A DNA stretch of 64,000 nucleotides. Source: Microbacterium murale. GTDB lineage: Bacteria; Actinomycetota; Actinomycetes; Actinomycetales; Microbacteriaceae. Positions 32,690 through 41,417 of this stretch are shown piece after piece. The notes below the pieces were generated by a model. It made no database searches. It had not been told where the DNA came from and worked only from the letters and a program-made list of their open reading frames with translations. Positions within the stretch are counted from its first letter, which is position 1. Every line of letters begins with the position of its first letter. The stretch covers positions 2,914,001 through 2,978,000 of the forward strand of contig NZ_JAUSXK010000001.1 in NCBI RefSeq assembly GCF_030815955.1, read 5' to 3'. The position numbers and the translations under genes are program-made.

Positions 32690-35131
32690 ATGACCGAAGC
32701 TCCTCTCATCGTTCCCGCCGTTCCGGGCCAGCAGGGCCAGGACGACCTTCTCGCCGGCCTCAACCCCCAGCAGCTCGAGGCGGTCACGTATCGCGGCCCT
32801 GCACTGCTCATCGTCGCCGGTGCTGGCTCGGGCAAGACCAGCGTGCTCACACGCCGCATCGCCTCGCTGCTGCGAAGCAGGGAGGCGTGGCCGAGTCAGA
32901 TCCTCGCGATCACCTTCACCAACAAGGCCGCGGGCGAGATGCGCGAGCGCGTCGTCGACCTCGTCGGCGATGCCGCGCGGGGAATGTGGATCTCGACGTT
33001 CCACTCCGCATGCGTGCGCATCCTGCGTCGCGAGGCCGACCAGTTCGGCTTCACCAAGTCGTTCACGATCTACGACTCCGGCGACTCGCGCGCGCTCATC
33101 AAACGACTGGTGAAGGAACACGAGGCCGACGCCTATGGTCTGACCCCGGCAGCGACGCAGTCGCGTATCTCGAAGCTCAAGAACGAGCTCGCCGACGCCG
33201 AGTCGTTCGCGCGACAGGCCAACATGTCCGATCCGGCGGAGCGCAAGTTCGTCGAGATCTTCGCCGACTACCAGCGGCAGCTGCGCAAGGCGAACGCGTT
33301 CGACTTCGACGACCTCATCGGCCAGACCGTGTTCCTGTTCCGGGCGTTTCCGAAGGTCGCCGACACCTACCGACGGCGTTTCCGGCACATCCTGGTCGAC
33401 GAGTATCAGGACACCAACCACGCCCAGTATTCGCTCATCCATGAGCTGACTCGCCCCGTGTCGAGCGACGCACCGGATCCATATGCGGCGAACGGCATGA
33501 TGATCTTCGAACCCGAAACGACTCCTGAACTCGAGGGAGCGTCGCTCACCGTGGTCGGCGACTCCGATCAGTCGATCTACGCCTTCCGCGGGGCCGACAT
33601 CCGCAACATCAGCGAGTTCGAACGCGACTTCCCCGGAGCGCGCGTGGTGCTGCTCGAGCAGAACTACCGCTCGACGCAGAACATCCTCTCGGCCGCGAAC
33701 GCCGTGATCGGCAACAACTTCGACCGCAAGGACAAGAAGCTCTGGAGCGACAGGGGAGCGGGCGACAAGATCGTCGGGTTCACCGGCTACTCGCAGCACG
33801 ATGAGGCGCAATTCGTCGCCGATGAGGTCGAGGCCCTGCGCCGCACCGGCATGCCGTACTCGGAGATGGCGGTGTTCTACCGCACGAACTCGCAGTCGCG
33901 TGCGCTGGAGGAGATCTTCATCCGCTCGGCCGTGCCGTACAAGATCATGGGCGGCACGAAGTTCTACGAGCGTGCCGAGATCAAAGACGCCATGGCCTAC
34001 CTCATCGCGGTGGCCAACCCCGCAGACGAGATGTCCGTGCGTCGCATCCTGAACAAGCCCCGCCGGGGCATCGGCGATGTCACCGAGACCGCGATCGCCC
34101 GCTTCGCCGAAGACCACGGCATCTCGTTCCGTGAGGCGTTGTCGGTTCCGGGTCAGCTCGGTGTTGGGCCGAAGATCCAGGCCGGAATCGGCCATCTGGA
34201 TGCCGTGCTGAAAGAGGCGACGGAGATCCTGCTGCCGTCCTCGGGCGAAGTGCCGCCGTCGACCTCCGTCGCCGAAGGGCTCACCCTGCTGATCGCGAAG
34301 AGCGGCTACCTCGACGCCCTGCGCGCCAGCCGCGATCCTCAGGACGAAGCCCGCGTCGAGAACCTCGATGAGTTGGTCGCCGTCACCCGTGATTTCGCCC
34401 GCAACAACCCCGACGGCACGATCGTCGACTTCCTGACCGAGGTGGCGCTGGTCGCCGATGCCGACGATCTGGACGACGAGTCGGGCTCGGTGTCGATGAT
34501 GACGATGCACACGGCCAAGGGACTGGAGTACGACGCGGTGTTCGTCACCGGCGTCGAGGAAGACCTCATACCGCACCGCATCTCGGCAGGGGAACCGGGC
34601 GGCCCGCAAGAGGAGCGCCGGCTGTTCTACGTCGGCATCACGCGTGCGCGCAAGCGTCTGCACCTTTCGCTCGCGATGACGCGCGCCCAGTTCGGCGAGG
34701 TGACGGTGGCGATGCCGAGCCGGTTCCTGCAGGAGATCCCGGGCGACCTGGTCGACTGGCGGCAGTCGCCCGGCGACGTGAACTCCCGCGGCGGCACGCA
34801 GTCGCGTGCGCTCAATGCGCGTCGCGGCGGCGGATCCGGCGGCTTCGGCTCGGGCGGCGACCGCTTCGGTGTGAAGCCCTTGGCACCCCGTGACGCGCTC
34901 AAGCCCCTGTCCACCTCGATGGACAAGTTCCCCAACAAGGTCACGGGCAAGGTGCGTGACAACGGTGACCTCGAACTCACCGCGGGGGACCGCATCCGTC
35001 ACTCCGATTTCGGCGAGGGACGCGTGGATGCCGTCACAGGCGAAGGCGCGAAGCGCATCGCCCACGTGCGGTTCGAGACGGCCGGGCTGAAGAAGCTCCT
35101 CATCAAGATCGCTCCGATCGAGAAGCTGTAG
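32690..35131 (+). CDS. pcrA: UvrD/PcrA-type superfamily 1 DNA helicase
   Basis: 813 residues with SF1A motifs in order: motif I GAGSGKTS (about 44), Ia ITFTNKAAGEM, II VDEYQDTN (about 237), III VVGDSDQSIYAFRGA (about 288), IV QNYRSTQNIL, V TMHTAKGLEYDAVF (about 604) and VI YVGITRARKRLHLS. The C-terminus has a Gly/Arg linker and a Tudor-like PcrA tail (GDRIRHSDFGEGRVDAV). It unwinds DNA 3' to 5' in repair and at stalled forks. Length matches the family. Confidence 0.97.
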   Translation: MTEAPLIVPAVPGQQGQDDLLAGLNPQQLEAVTYRGPALLIVAGAGSGKTSVLTRRIASLLRSREAWPSQILAITFTNKAAGEMRERVVDLVGDAARGMWISTFHSACVRILRREADQFGFTKSFTIYDSGDSRALIKRLVKEHEADAYGLTPAATQSRISKLKNELADAESFARQANMSDPAERKFVEIFADYQRQLRKANAFDFDDLIGQTVFLFRAFPKVADTYRRRFRHILVDEYQDTNHAQYSLIHELTRPVSSDAPDPYAANGMMIFEPETTPELEGASLTVVGDSDQSIYAFRGADIRNISEFERDFPGARVVLLEQNYRSTQNILSAANAVIGNNFDRKDKKLWSDRGAGDKIVGFTGYSQHDEAQFVADEVEALRRTGMPYSEMAVFYRTNSQSRALEEIFIRSAVPYKIMGGTKFYERAEIKDAMAYLIAVANPADEMSVRRILNKPRRGIGDVTETAIARFAEDHGISFREALSVPGQLGVGPKIQAGIGHLDAVLKEATEILLPSSGEVPPSTSVAEGLTLLIAKSGYLDALRASRDPQDEARVENLDELVAVTRDFARNNPDGTIVDFLTEVALVADADDLDDESGSVSMMTMHTAKGLEYDAVFVTGVEEDLIPHRISAGEPGGPQEERRLFYVGITRARKRLHLSLAMTRAQFGEVTVAMPSRFLQEIPGDLVDWRQSPGDVNSRGGTQSRALNARRGGGSGGFGSGGDRFGVKPLAPRDALKPLSTSMDKFPNKVTGKVRDNGDLELTAGDRIRHSDFGEGRVDAVTGEGAKRIAHVRFETAGLKKLLIKIAPIEKL

Positions 35132-35198
35132 TTCGGGTCGCCACAGCATCAACCGCTCGATGCCGTGGTGCCGTGCTCGTGCGCTCGCCGCGCCAGGT

Positions 35199-35204
35199 TA
35201 GGCT
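35199..35204 (+). promoter_or_regulatory. -10 element of the SseB gene
   Basis: TAGGCT is followed by GACAAGC and the ATG at 35212; this also argues against an upstream in-frame start at 35173. Confidence 0.5.
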
Positions 35205-35211
35205 GACAAGC

Positions 35212-36360
35212 ATGGCTCTGTTCTCCCGCCGCAAGAAGACCGACGACGCCGTCTCCGAGGCTCAGGCGATCACGGAGGAGGCGGGTGCCACGGCAGCCGA
35301 GGCCGGGGCTATTGACGCGGCAGCAGTCTCGCCCGTCGAGAGTGCCGCAGAGACACCCGCCGAGTCGGTGCCGCAGATCGGCATCTCGGTGCAGGCGTTC
35401 CGCGGTGTCGGCGCGGCCGCCGGCCCAGAGGTGAAGCTGCCCGATCCGGATGAGCCGAAACCGAGCAGTCCCGTCGCGGCTCCTCGGCCGACGGCGTCCG
35501 CTCCCACGGCACCCCAGAAACGCACGCTTCCTCTCGCGCCGGCACTGCCGCCGGAGCAGACCGAATCGGTTCCCGGCATGAAGGACAACGTGCTGCTGCG
35601 CACGGCACTCGCTGAGATCGAGGAAGGCGCAACCAACGAACAGTTGATCGGCGTACTGCGTCAGATGCTTCAGGGCCACCTCTTCCTGCGCGTGAACGGT
35701 GACGCCCGCGCACAGATCAGCGAGGGCAAGCCGCTGTCGGTCGCCGTCGTGCGTGACGGTGAGCGCGCGTTCATGCTCGCGTTCAGCTCGGCGATCGCAG
35801 TGCGCGATTCCGTTCAGCGTGAGACGGACCCGACCGCGACATCCGCAGTGGCGCAGCCGGTCACGGCCGTGTTGCAGCAGGTTGTGTCAGGCAAGTTCAG
35901 CGGACTCATCATCGACAACGCCTCTGGGGCGCACCGCGCGGTGTTCCCGATCGAGATCCTGACGAAGGCTCTCGAGCAGGCCGACCCGGATATGACGATC
36001 AAGTCACTGCTTGCGGCTCCACGCGAGCAGAACACGGCGCAGAAAGTCGGCGACGCCCTCGCCAAGACGAAGGTCTGGGTCGCGGTCAATGACGGCACCG
36101 GCGGCGGAAAGGTCGGGATCGCCGAGGCGCAGACCGCTGACGGTCGTCGCTTCCTGCAGGTGTTCTCGCATCCGCTGGAGGTCGTCGCGCTCGGACGTGG
36201 CGACAAGCCGCTGCCGTTCACGCCACAGCAGCTCGCCAAGGTGCTCACCAGCCACGCGACGATCGCCGGCGTGCTGGTCGACTCTGCCGGACCGTCGCTG
36301 ATCGTCGAGCGCGACGCGCTGGCCGCGGTGAGCGTGCTCGCGGTCGATATCGGCGACTGA
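35212..36360 (+). CDS. SseB-family protein
   Basis: 382 residues: an Ala/Glu/Pro-rich, disordered N-terminus (about 1-125), then two related domains. LFLRVNGDARAQ opens the first at about 155; KTKVWVAVNDGTGG and GRRFLQVFSHPLEVV mark the second at about 284, followed by VLVDSAGPSLIVERDALAAV. This is the SseB N-terminal domain pattern. The molecular role of such actinobacterial proteins is unknown. Confidence 0.75.
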   Translation: MALFSRRKKTDDAVSEAQAITEEAGATAAEAGAIDAAAVSPVESAAETPAESVPQIGISVQAFRGVGAAAGPEVKLPDPDEPKPSSPVAAPRPTASAPTAPQKRTLPLAPALPPEQTESVPGMKDNVLLRTALAEIEEGATNEQLIGVLRQMLQGHLFLRVNGDARAQISEGKPLSVAVVRDGERAFMLAFSSAIAVRDSVQRETDPTATSAVAQPVTAVLQQVVSGKFSGLIIDNASGAHRAVFPIEILTKALEQADPDMTIKSLLAAPREQNTAQKVGDALAKTKVWVAVNDGTGGGKVGIAEAQTADGRRFLQVFSHPLEVVALGRGDKPLPFTPQQLAKVLTSHATIAGVLVDSAGPSLIVERDALAAVSVLAVDIGD

Positions 36361-36386
36361 CACTTTCGCGCCCGGATCGCCCGCCC

Positions 36387-36392
36387 TAGTCT
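36387..36392 (+). promoter_or_regulatory. -10 element of the LigD-type polymerase gene
   Basis: TAGTCT lies 6 nt before the ATG at 36399. The GGAG in that gap is too close to serve a leader. Confidence 0.45.
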
Positions 36393-36398
36393 CGGAGC

Positions 36399-37451
36399 AT
36401 GGCTTCTGAGCGCAGGACGTTGACCGTCACCGATCCCGATGGGGAGAGGGAGATCGACCTATCGAGTCCGAACAAGGTGATCTGGCCGGAGCCCGGTGTC
36501 ACCAAGGCTGAACTCGCCGAGTACTTCCAGGTCGTGTCGGAGCCGTTCCTCAACGCGAACGGTGACCGGCCGGTCTCACTGGAGCGCTTCCGTGCCGGTA
36601 TCGGCGGCGAGAGCTTCTTCTCGAAGAACCCGCCCAAGGGCACCCCAGACTTCGTGGATGCCGTGATGGTGACGTACAACAGTGGGCGCCAGCATCCGCA
36701 GATCGTCCTCAACCGGCCCAGCGCGATCGTCTGGGCGGTGCAGATGAACACGATCGTCTTCCACCCGTGGGCGTCGCTCGCGTCGGAGACCGACAACCCC
36801 GTCGAACTGCGCATCGACCTCGATCCGCAACCCGGGACGGACTTCGCGGATGCTGTCACCGCCGCCCACGGTCTGCGTGAGGTGCTGCGCGAGGCAGAGC
36901 TGGAGCCCTTCATCAAGACCAGCGGCAATCGCGGCCTGCACGTGTTCTGCCCGATCGAGCCGACGCACGAGTTCCTCGAGGTGCGCCACGCCGTGATCGC
37001 CGCCGGGCGAGAGCTGGAGCGGAGGATGCCGGAGCAGGTCACCATGAACTGGTGGAAGGAAGAGCGCGGAGAGCGCATCTTCATCGACTTCAATCAGGCG
37101 AACCGCGACCGCACGATGGCGGGTGCTTACAGCCCCCGCGCGCTCCCGGCCGCGACGGTGTCGACGCCGGTGGAATGGGACGAGCTCGACGGCCTCGATC
37201 CCACAGCGTTCACGGTGCGCAGCATCCCGAAGCGACTCGCCGATGTCGGTGATCCGTGGGCCGACATGCAGAAGTCACCCGGACGGATCGACACGCTGCT
37301 CGGCTGGTGGGAACGCGATGTCGAGAACGGCCTCGGCGAGCTGTCGTTCCCTCCGGAGTTCCCGAAGATGCCGGGTGAGCCGCCGCGTGTGCAGCCCAGC
37401 AAGCGGGTTGCGGAGAACTGGGACGCAGAGGGCAATCGGGTGGAGGACTGA
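36399..37451 (+). CDS. Stand-alone LigD-type polymerase (archaeo-eukaryotic primase family)
   Basis: 350 residues with the LigD polymerase domain pattern: SSPNKVIWPEPGVTKAELAEYF near the start, FFSKNPPKGTPDFV, the catalytic LRIDLDPQPG (two Asp near 138-140), and KTSGNRGLHVFCPI. A late Asp lies in RIFIDFNQANRDRT. Such domains fill gaps and add ribonucleotides at broken ends during bacterial non-homologous end joining. The ligase and nuclease domains of full LigD are absent; a separate ligase gene faces it 28 bp away. Confidence 0.92.
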   Translation: MASERRTLTVTDPDGEREIDLSSPNKVIWPEPGVTKAELAEYFQVVSEPFLNANGDRPVSLERFRAGIGGESFFSKNPPKGTPDFVDAVMVTYNSGRQHPQIVLNRPSAIVWAVQMNTIVFHPWASLASETDNPVELRIDLDPQPGTDFADAVTAAHGLREVLREAELEPFIKTSGNRGLHVFCPIEPTHEFLEVRHAVIAAGRELERRMPEQVTMNWWKEERGERIFIDFNQANRDRTMAGAYSPRALPAATVSTPVEWDELDGLDPTAFTVRSIPKRLADVGDPWADMQKSPGRIDTLLGWWERDVENGLGELSFPPEFPKMPGEPPRVQPSKRVAENWDAEGNRVED

Positions 37452-37479
37452 CGTCGGCTGAACCGATCTCAGGTCGGGA

Positions 37480-38523
37480 TCACACCAGGACGTGTGCGAG
37501 GTCGTAGCCGGCAACGGTGTCGAGCTGGTCGTAGGTGCACGAGTGGGCATCGCGATCCGGACGCCAGCGCTCGAACTGCACGGTGTGCCGGAATCGTGCA
37601 CCCTCCAACTGGTCGTAGCGGACCTCCAACACGCGTTCAGGGCGGAGCCGGACGAACGAGACGTCTTTCGAACCGGAGAAGCGACTGCGCTCGCCCTCTC
37701 CCTTCACCGTTTCGCCTGCCTCGTCGCGCTGGACGAGGGGGGCCAGTTCTTGCACGAGCTCCTGGCGCATCTTGTCACTCCAGGCCGCGACTCCGCCGAC
37801 CTGGCGGAGCACGCCGTCGTCGTCGTGGAGCCCGACGAGCAGAGATCCGACACCTGACCCGGACTTGTGGATGCGGTAGCCGAGCGCCACGACGTCCGCC
37901 GTACGGGCGTGCTTGATCTTGATGAGCGTGCGCTTGCCAGGTGCATACGGCTGGTCGAGGGGCTTCGCGACGACGCCGTCGAGGCCCGCACCCTCGAACT
38001 CGTCGAGCCATTTCCTTGCCGTCGCAGGATCCTCGGTCGTGCGGGTGAGGTGCAGTGGATGCTGCGTCTCGGCGAGCAGCTGTTCAAGTCGCGCACGGCG
38101 CTCGCGGAACGGCGTCTGCTGCAGGTCGTCCTCTCCTTCCGCGAGCAGGTCGAACGCGATGAACATCGCCGGGGTCTCTGCGGCGAGGCGTTCGACCCGG
38201 GAAGCGGCTGGGTGGATGCGCTGGCTGAGCGCCTCCCAGTCGAGCCGCTGGGCACCCGGCTCGCCCGTGGCGACAACGATCTCGCCGTCGAGCAGGCACG
38301 GACCGGGAAGGATCTTCGACAGCGCCTCGACGAGTTCGGGGAAGTAGCGCGTGAGCGGCTTCGCCCCACGGGAACCGATCTCGAACGTCTCGCCGTCCCA
38401 GGCGATCAGGCCGCGAAACCCATCCCACTTCGGCTCGAACAGCAGCCCTCCGGGAGCCTTCGCCGGGTCGGGAATCGACGCTGCGGCTTTTGCGAGCATC
38501 GGTGCGGGGATCTCGTAGCGCAT
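37480..38523 (-). CDS. ATP-dependent DNA ligase, LigC type
   Basis: 347 residues. The nucleotidyltransferase motif I is EPKWDGFR with the AMP-accepting Lys near residue 31, followed by IGSRGAKPLTRYFPEL (motif Ia), LLDGEIV (motif III region), GVVAKPLD (motif IV) and LIKIKHARTADVVALGY (motif V). The OB domain ends with TVQFERWRPDRD. The order and length match actinobacterial LigC. The ATG at 38523 is chosen; the frame extends 23 codons further without family support. It is convergent with the polymerase gene. No Ku gene lies in the window. Confidence 0.92.
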   Translation of the reverse strand: MRYEIPAPMLAKAAASIPDPAKAPGGLLFEPKWDGFRGLIAWDGETFEIGSRGAKPLTRYFPELVEALSKILPGPCLLDGEIVVATGEPGAQRLDWEALSQRIHPAASRVERLAAETPAMFIAFDLLAEGEDDLQQTPFRERRARLEQLLAETQHPLHLTRTTEDPATARKWLDEFEGAGLDGVVAKPLDQPYAPGKRTLIKIKHARTADVVALGYRIHKSGSGVGSLLVGLHDDDGVLRQVGGVAAWSDKMRQELVQELAPLVQRDEAGETVKGEGERSRFSGSKDVSFVRLRPERVLEVRYDQLEGARFRHTVQFERWRPDRDAHSCTYDQLDTVAGYDLAHVLV

Positions 38524-38651
38524 GCGTCCATCTTGCTCGGTCACGACGAGGGTGAAAACCCCTGCATCGTCGCCGGGAACGCGCGACCGCACACGGGCAC
38601 CGGCTCATTCGGTAACTTTCGCCCCGCCAGACGTGCGATCCTGAGATAACG

Positions 38652-39140
38652 ATGAATGAAATTCAGGGGCCGACCCCCGCAGGCACCTCCCGTCCATACC
38701 GCAATCTCTCCGAGGCGCTGCGCGCGCACCGAATCGACACGCAGAATCACGAGTTCATCGTGTCGATCACGGATGCCGTCGGCATCTCCTCATTCATCGA
38801 TCGCGGTCGATACATCGAGGCGATCCGCCTCAGCGGCGGCACACCGCTGCACATCGGCAAGACGTACACCAACGGATTCGCCGAGGACGAGCAGGTCGTC
38901 GTGGGTGCGACCGCGCTGCGGCTGCGGCCGAGCGAAGGCCGTGAGCCGTACTTCTACGTCACGCATCCGAGCGAGTTGCGTCCCGTCGCCGAGAAGACCG
39001 CTACGGCACGCGCCCCGCGCAAGGTCGCATCGTCCGTCAGCGCGGCTCGGCCCACCAAGACGAACGAGCGTGACTACGGCACATGCGACGTGTGCTTCAT
39101 GGTGCGCACCGCGTCGGGTAAGTGCAGCTGCGACAGCTGA
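38652..39140 (+). CDS. Hypothetical protein with C-terminal Cys motif
   Basis: 162 residues, not recognised. A folded-looking N-terminal part (about 15-115) contains EFIVSITDAVGISSFIDRGR and TPLHIGKTYTNGF. A basic, Ala-rich linker (about 118-140) is followed by TCDVCF and KCSCDS, a possible four-Cys zinc site at the extreme C-terminus. It is preceded by the divergent ligase gene. Confidence 0.7.
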   Translation: MNEIQGPTPAGTSRPYRNLSEALRAHRIDTQNHEFIVSITDAVGISSFIDRGRYIEAIRLSGGTPLHIGKTYTNGFAEDEQVVVGATALRLRPSEGREPYFYVTHPSELRPVAEKTATARAPRKVASSVSAARPTKTNERDYGTCDVCFMVRTASGKCSCDS

Positions 39141-39193
39141 GCGGCCTGCGCGGGACGGATTGACTCAGGCGTCGATCCGCAGAGCGGTGCGTC

Positions 39194-39856
39194 TCAGCCG
39201 AGGTCGGACTGCAGGCGGCGGGTGACCTCGGCGATCGGCATGGCCCGGGGGAAGACCGCGACGACCATGTCGTCGTGGGCTTCATCTGCGGCATCCGGAA
39301 GCACACCGTATCTGCGCCGCACATCGTCCAGAGCGCTCTGCAGCACCGACGGAGCAACGCGCTTCGTGCCGCGGAGCAACTGGCGCAGCACGTGGTTGTG
39401 CACAGCAGTGACGAGGGCCGCGAAACCGACCGCATCCAGCGGGTCGATCCCCGGTAGGGCACCGCGGAGATACTCGTCGAAAAGCCGTTCGTAGCGGAAC
39501 ACTGTCACGATCTCGCGCTCGCGCAGCGCCGGAACCTGGCGCACGACCTGATAGCGCAGGCGCGCGATCTCGGGATCGTGAGCGAAGTGCGAGAAGACGT
39601 GCTGGGATGCTTGGCAGACGGCATCCCACGGATCGCGATGGCCCTCGGCGAGAAATGCTCTCACCTCTTCCAGCAGTACCTCGTGGTCGGTGAAGACGAC
39701 ATCCTCTTTACCGCCGAACTGGCGGAAGAAGGTGGATCGCGAAACGCCTGCCGCTTTCGCGATCTGCTCCACCGAGGTCTGGTCGAAACCCTGGAGGCGG
39801 AACAAGTCGAGCGCTGCGGCGACGACGCCGGTGCGCGGGTCTGCGGACTGATGCAT
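39194..39856 (-). CDS. TetR-family transcriptional regulator
   Basis: 220 residues with the TetR helix-turn-helix at about 10-55 (ALDLFRLQGFDQTSVEQIAK, AGVSRSTFFRQFGGKEDV). The remaining helical part would bind an unknown ligand. It is transcribed alone between the Cys-motif gene and the HNH gene, so its target is not obvious from context; self-regulation is likely. Confidence 0.92.
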   Translation of the reverse strand: MHQSADPRTGVVAAALDLFRLQGFDQTSVEQIAKAAGVSRSTFFRQFGGKEDVVFTDHEVLLEEVRAFLAEGHRDPWDAVCQASQHVFSHFAHDPEIARLRYQVVRQVPALREREIVTVFRYERLFDEYLRGALPGIDPLDAVGFAALVTAVHNHVLRQLLRGTKRVAPSVLQSALDDVRRRYGVLPDAADEAHDDMVVAVFPRAMPIAEVTRRLQSDLG

Positions 39857-39863
39857 AGCGAGA

Positions 39864-39869
39864 AGCCTA
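39864..39869 (-). promoter_or_regulatory. -10 element of the TetR gene
   Basis: On the minus strand TAGGCT is followed by TCTCGCT and the ATG at 39856. Confidence 0.45.
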
Positions 39870-39919
39870 GACCGATCTGTGAATGACGCGTGCGCGTGTG
39901 ACCCCGGGCAGGGGACGGT

Positions 39920-41200
39920 TCAGAACGGGGGTGCGGATGCCACGGTGCGTGGTGGGGGTTTGCTTTCGTGGCCGGTGGGTGTGATGACTTGGACCGAATT
40001 GTCCGGGCGGTTGCGGTAGATCGCGCGGGTGTGGTGTCGGTGCGTGTGGTCGCGGGGGCAGAGGGGTCTGAGTTCGTTGATGTCGGTGGTGCCGCCGTGG
40101 GCCCAGGGGGTGGTGTGGTCGATGTCGGCGTCTTGGGCGAGGCGGTTGCAGCCGTCTCTGGCGCAGGTGCCGTGTTGCAGGATGAGCCATTCGCGTTGTG
40201 CCGGGGTGGCGCGGCGGCTGCGGCGGTCCATGTCGATGACGATGCTGCGGATCGGGTCGATGATCACGCGGCGGAAGGCTGTCGTGTCGAGGAACAGTTG
40301 CTTCGCGGTGAGGGGGTCGATCGGACCATGCCCGACGAGCTCGGCCTCCTGGGCGGGCACGGTCTCCCCGTCCAAGAGTTGAACGGGGATGGTGACGAAG
40401 ATCTTCGTCTTGACCGCGGTGTCCGTGCCGATACCGCGCAACCAGTCGGAGCACAGATCGGCGCGGATCTGGTCACGGCTGCGGCACTCGTTCGGGTTCT
40501 TCTGCAGATTCTTCGCCGCCGACGTCAACCGGCGCTTCGCCGCGATCGCCTCGATGGTCGGGATGTATGCCATGAACCAGCTCATGCCGTCTTCGTCCTC
40601 GTGAACCACCACGCGGCGGCCACGAACCTTGCGAGCATGCCGCTCCGTGGCCCCGACCGGATCGAGGCGATCAACCAGGGTACGCAACCGACGCAGGAAC
40701 GCCGCCGGTGGACACGAGAACGCCCACTCCGACGTCGCGTCATCGATCAACCGCATCGCACGTCGCTCCAGATCACGCTCTTCATCCGACGCATCCACCG
40801 CAGCGCGCACTCTCGCCAGTTCACCGACGGTGCGACCGACCAGATACATCGATACGAAACCATCGCGGGCATGGCGCCACAGGTTGGGCAGGTGAGCCAT
40901 CGCCTCCTCTGCGACGAACAGTGCACCTCGCACGTACTCTTCCGAACACCTCAGTCGCAGCGCGATGTCGAAGATCGCGGCACGCTCGGCCTGCGCCACA
41001 GCATCCTTATCTGTTGTGCGGTGGACGTAGACCTCGGGATTGCGGCGAGCCAGAGCGACAGCATCCGCAATCCGCGCCGAACGGCTCGCGGCGTAGCGAT
41101 TCAGATCGATATCCGCACACTGCAGATCATCGATCGCTGACTCGACGATGGACGCGGCGTCAGATGGCCGGTCGTCTACATCGTCGAACCAGGGTTCCAT
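39920..41200 (-). CDS. DUF222 / HNH endonuclease-domain protein (13E12 type)
   Basis: 426 residues. The N-terminal DUF222 region (about 15-320) is helical and basic. The HNH site is at the C-terminus (about 345-395): CARDGCNRLAQDADIDHT with the first Cys pair, WAHGGTTDINELRPLC, then RDHTHRHH. HNH residues chelate a metal and cut DNA. Genes of this type occur in many copies in actinobacterial genomes and may be mobile; no inverted repeats were found at its ends. Its own activity is not known. Confidence 0.88.
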   Translation of the reverse strand: MEPWFDDVDDRPSDAASIVESAIDDLQCADIDLNRYAASRSARIADAVALARRNPEVYVHRTTDKDAVAQAERAAIFDIALRLRCSEEYVRGALFVAEEAMAHLPNLWRHARDGFVSMYLVGRTVGELARVRAAVDASDEERDLERRAMRLIDDATSEWAFSCPPAAFLRRLRTLVDRLDPVGATERHARKVRGRRVVVHEDEDGMSWFMAYIPTIEAIAAKRRLTSAAKNLQKNPNECRSRDQIRADLCSDWLRGIGTDTAVKTKIFVTIPVQLLDGETVPAQEAELVGHGPIDPLTAKQLFLDTTAFRRVIIDPIRSIVIDMDRRSRRATPAQREWLILQHGTCARDGCNRLAQDADIDHTTPWAHGGTTDINELRPLCPRDHTHRHHTRAIYRNRPDNSVQVITPTGHESKPPPRTVASAPPF

Positions 41201-41206
41201 GAACTC

Positions 41207-41235
41207 AGATTAGCGTAAAGTTTCGATGAAAACAA
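41207..41235 (-). promoter_or_regulatory. Promoter of the HNH gene
   Basis: On the minus strand TTGTTT (41235-41230), a 17-nt spacer and TAATCT (41212-41207) precede the ATG at 41200 by 6 nt. This is the best -35/-10 pair of the leaderless set. Confidence 0.5.
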
Positions 41236-41346
41236 CGGAGCAGTGCAGAAAACAAGTAGATATGTTCTATTGATCTCGAATCCGAGAGCGAGAATGACGG
41301 CAGCCAGGGCGCGCTCGCGTGACCCGGAGCGTTCAGTCGGAGGTAG

Positions 41347-41382
41347 TAGGCTTTAGGACTGGTCGATGTCTCGACATCGAGA
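41347..41382 (+). promoter_or_regulatory. sucCD promoter with overlapping palindromes in the leader
   Basis: TAGGCT at 41347-41352 is a probable -10 with a leader of about 60 nt. Just downstream, TCGATGTC-TC-GACATCGA (41363-41380) and TCTCGA-CA-TCGAGA (41369-41382) are two perfect, overlapping inverted repeats. They could be an operator or a switch hairpin. The rest of 41213-41346 is AT-rich, with no gene seen. Confidence 0.4.
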
Positions 41383-41417
41383 GACTTTCCGGACCGAGAC
41401 CCAGTGAAGGAAGCACA

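Noticed and set aside
32642..35152. An 836-codon minus-strand frame over pcrA
   Set aside because: Shadow of pcrA in a GC-rich frame with no recognisable domain.
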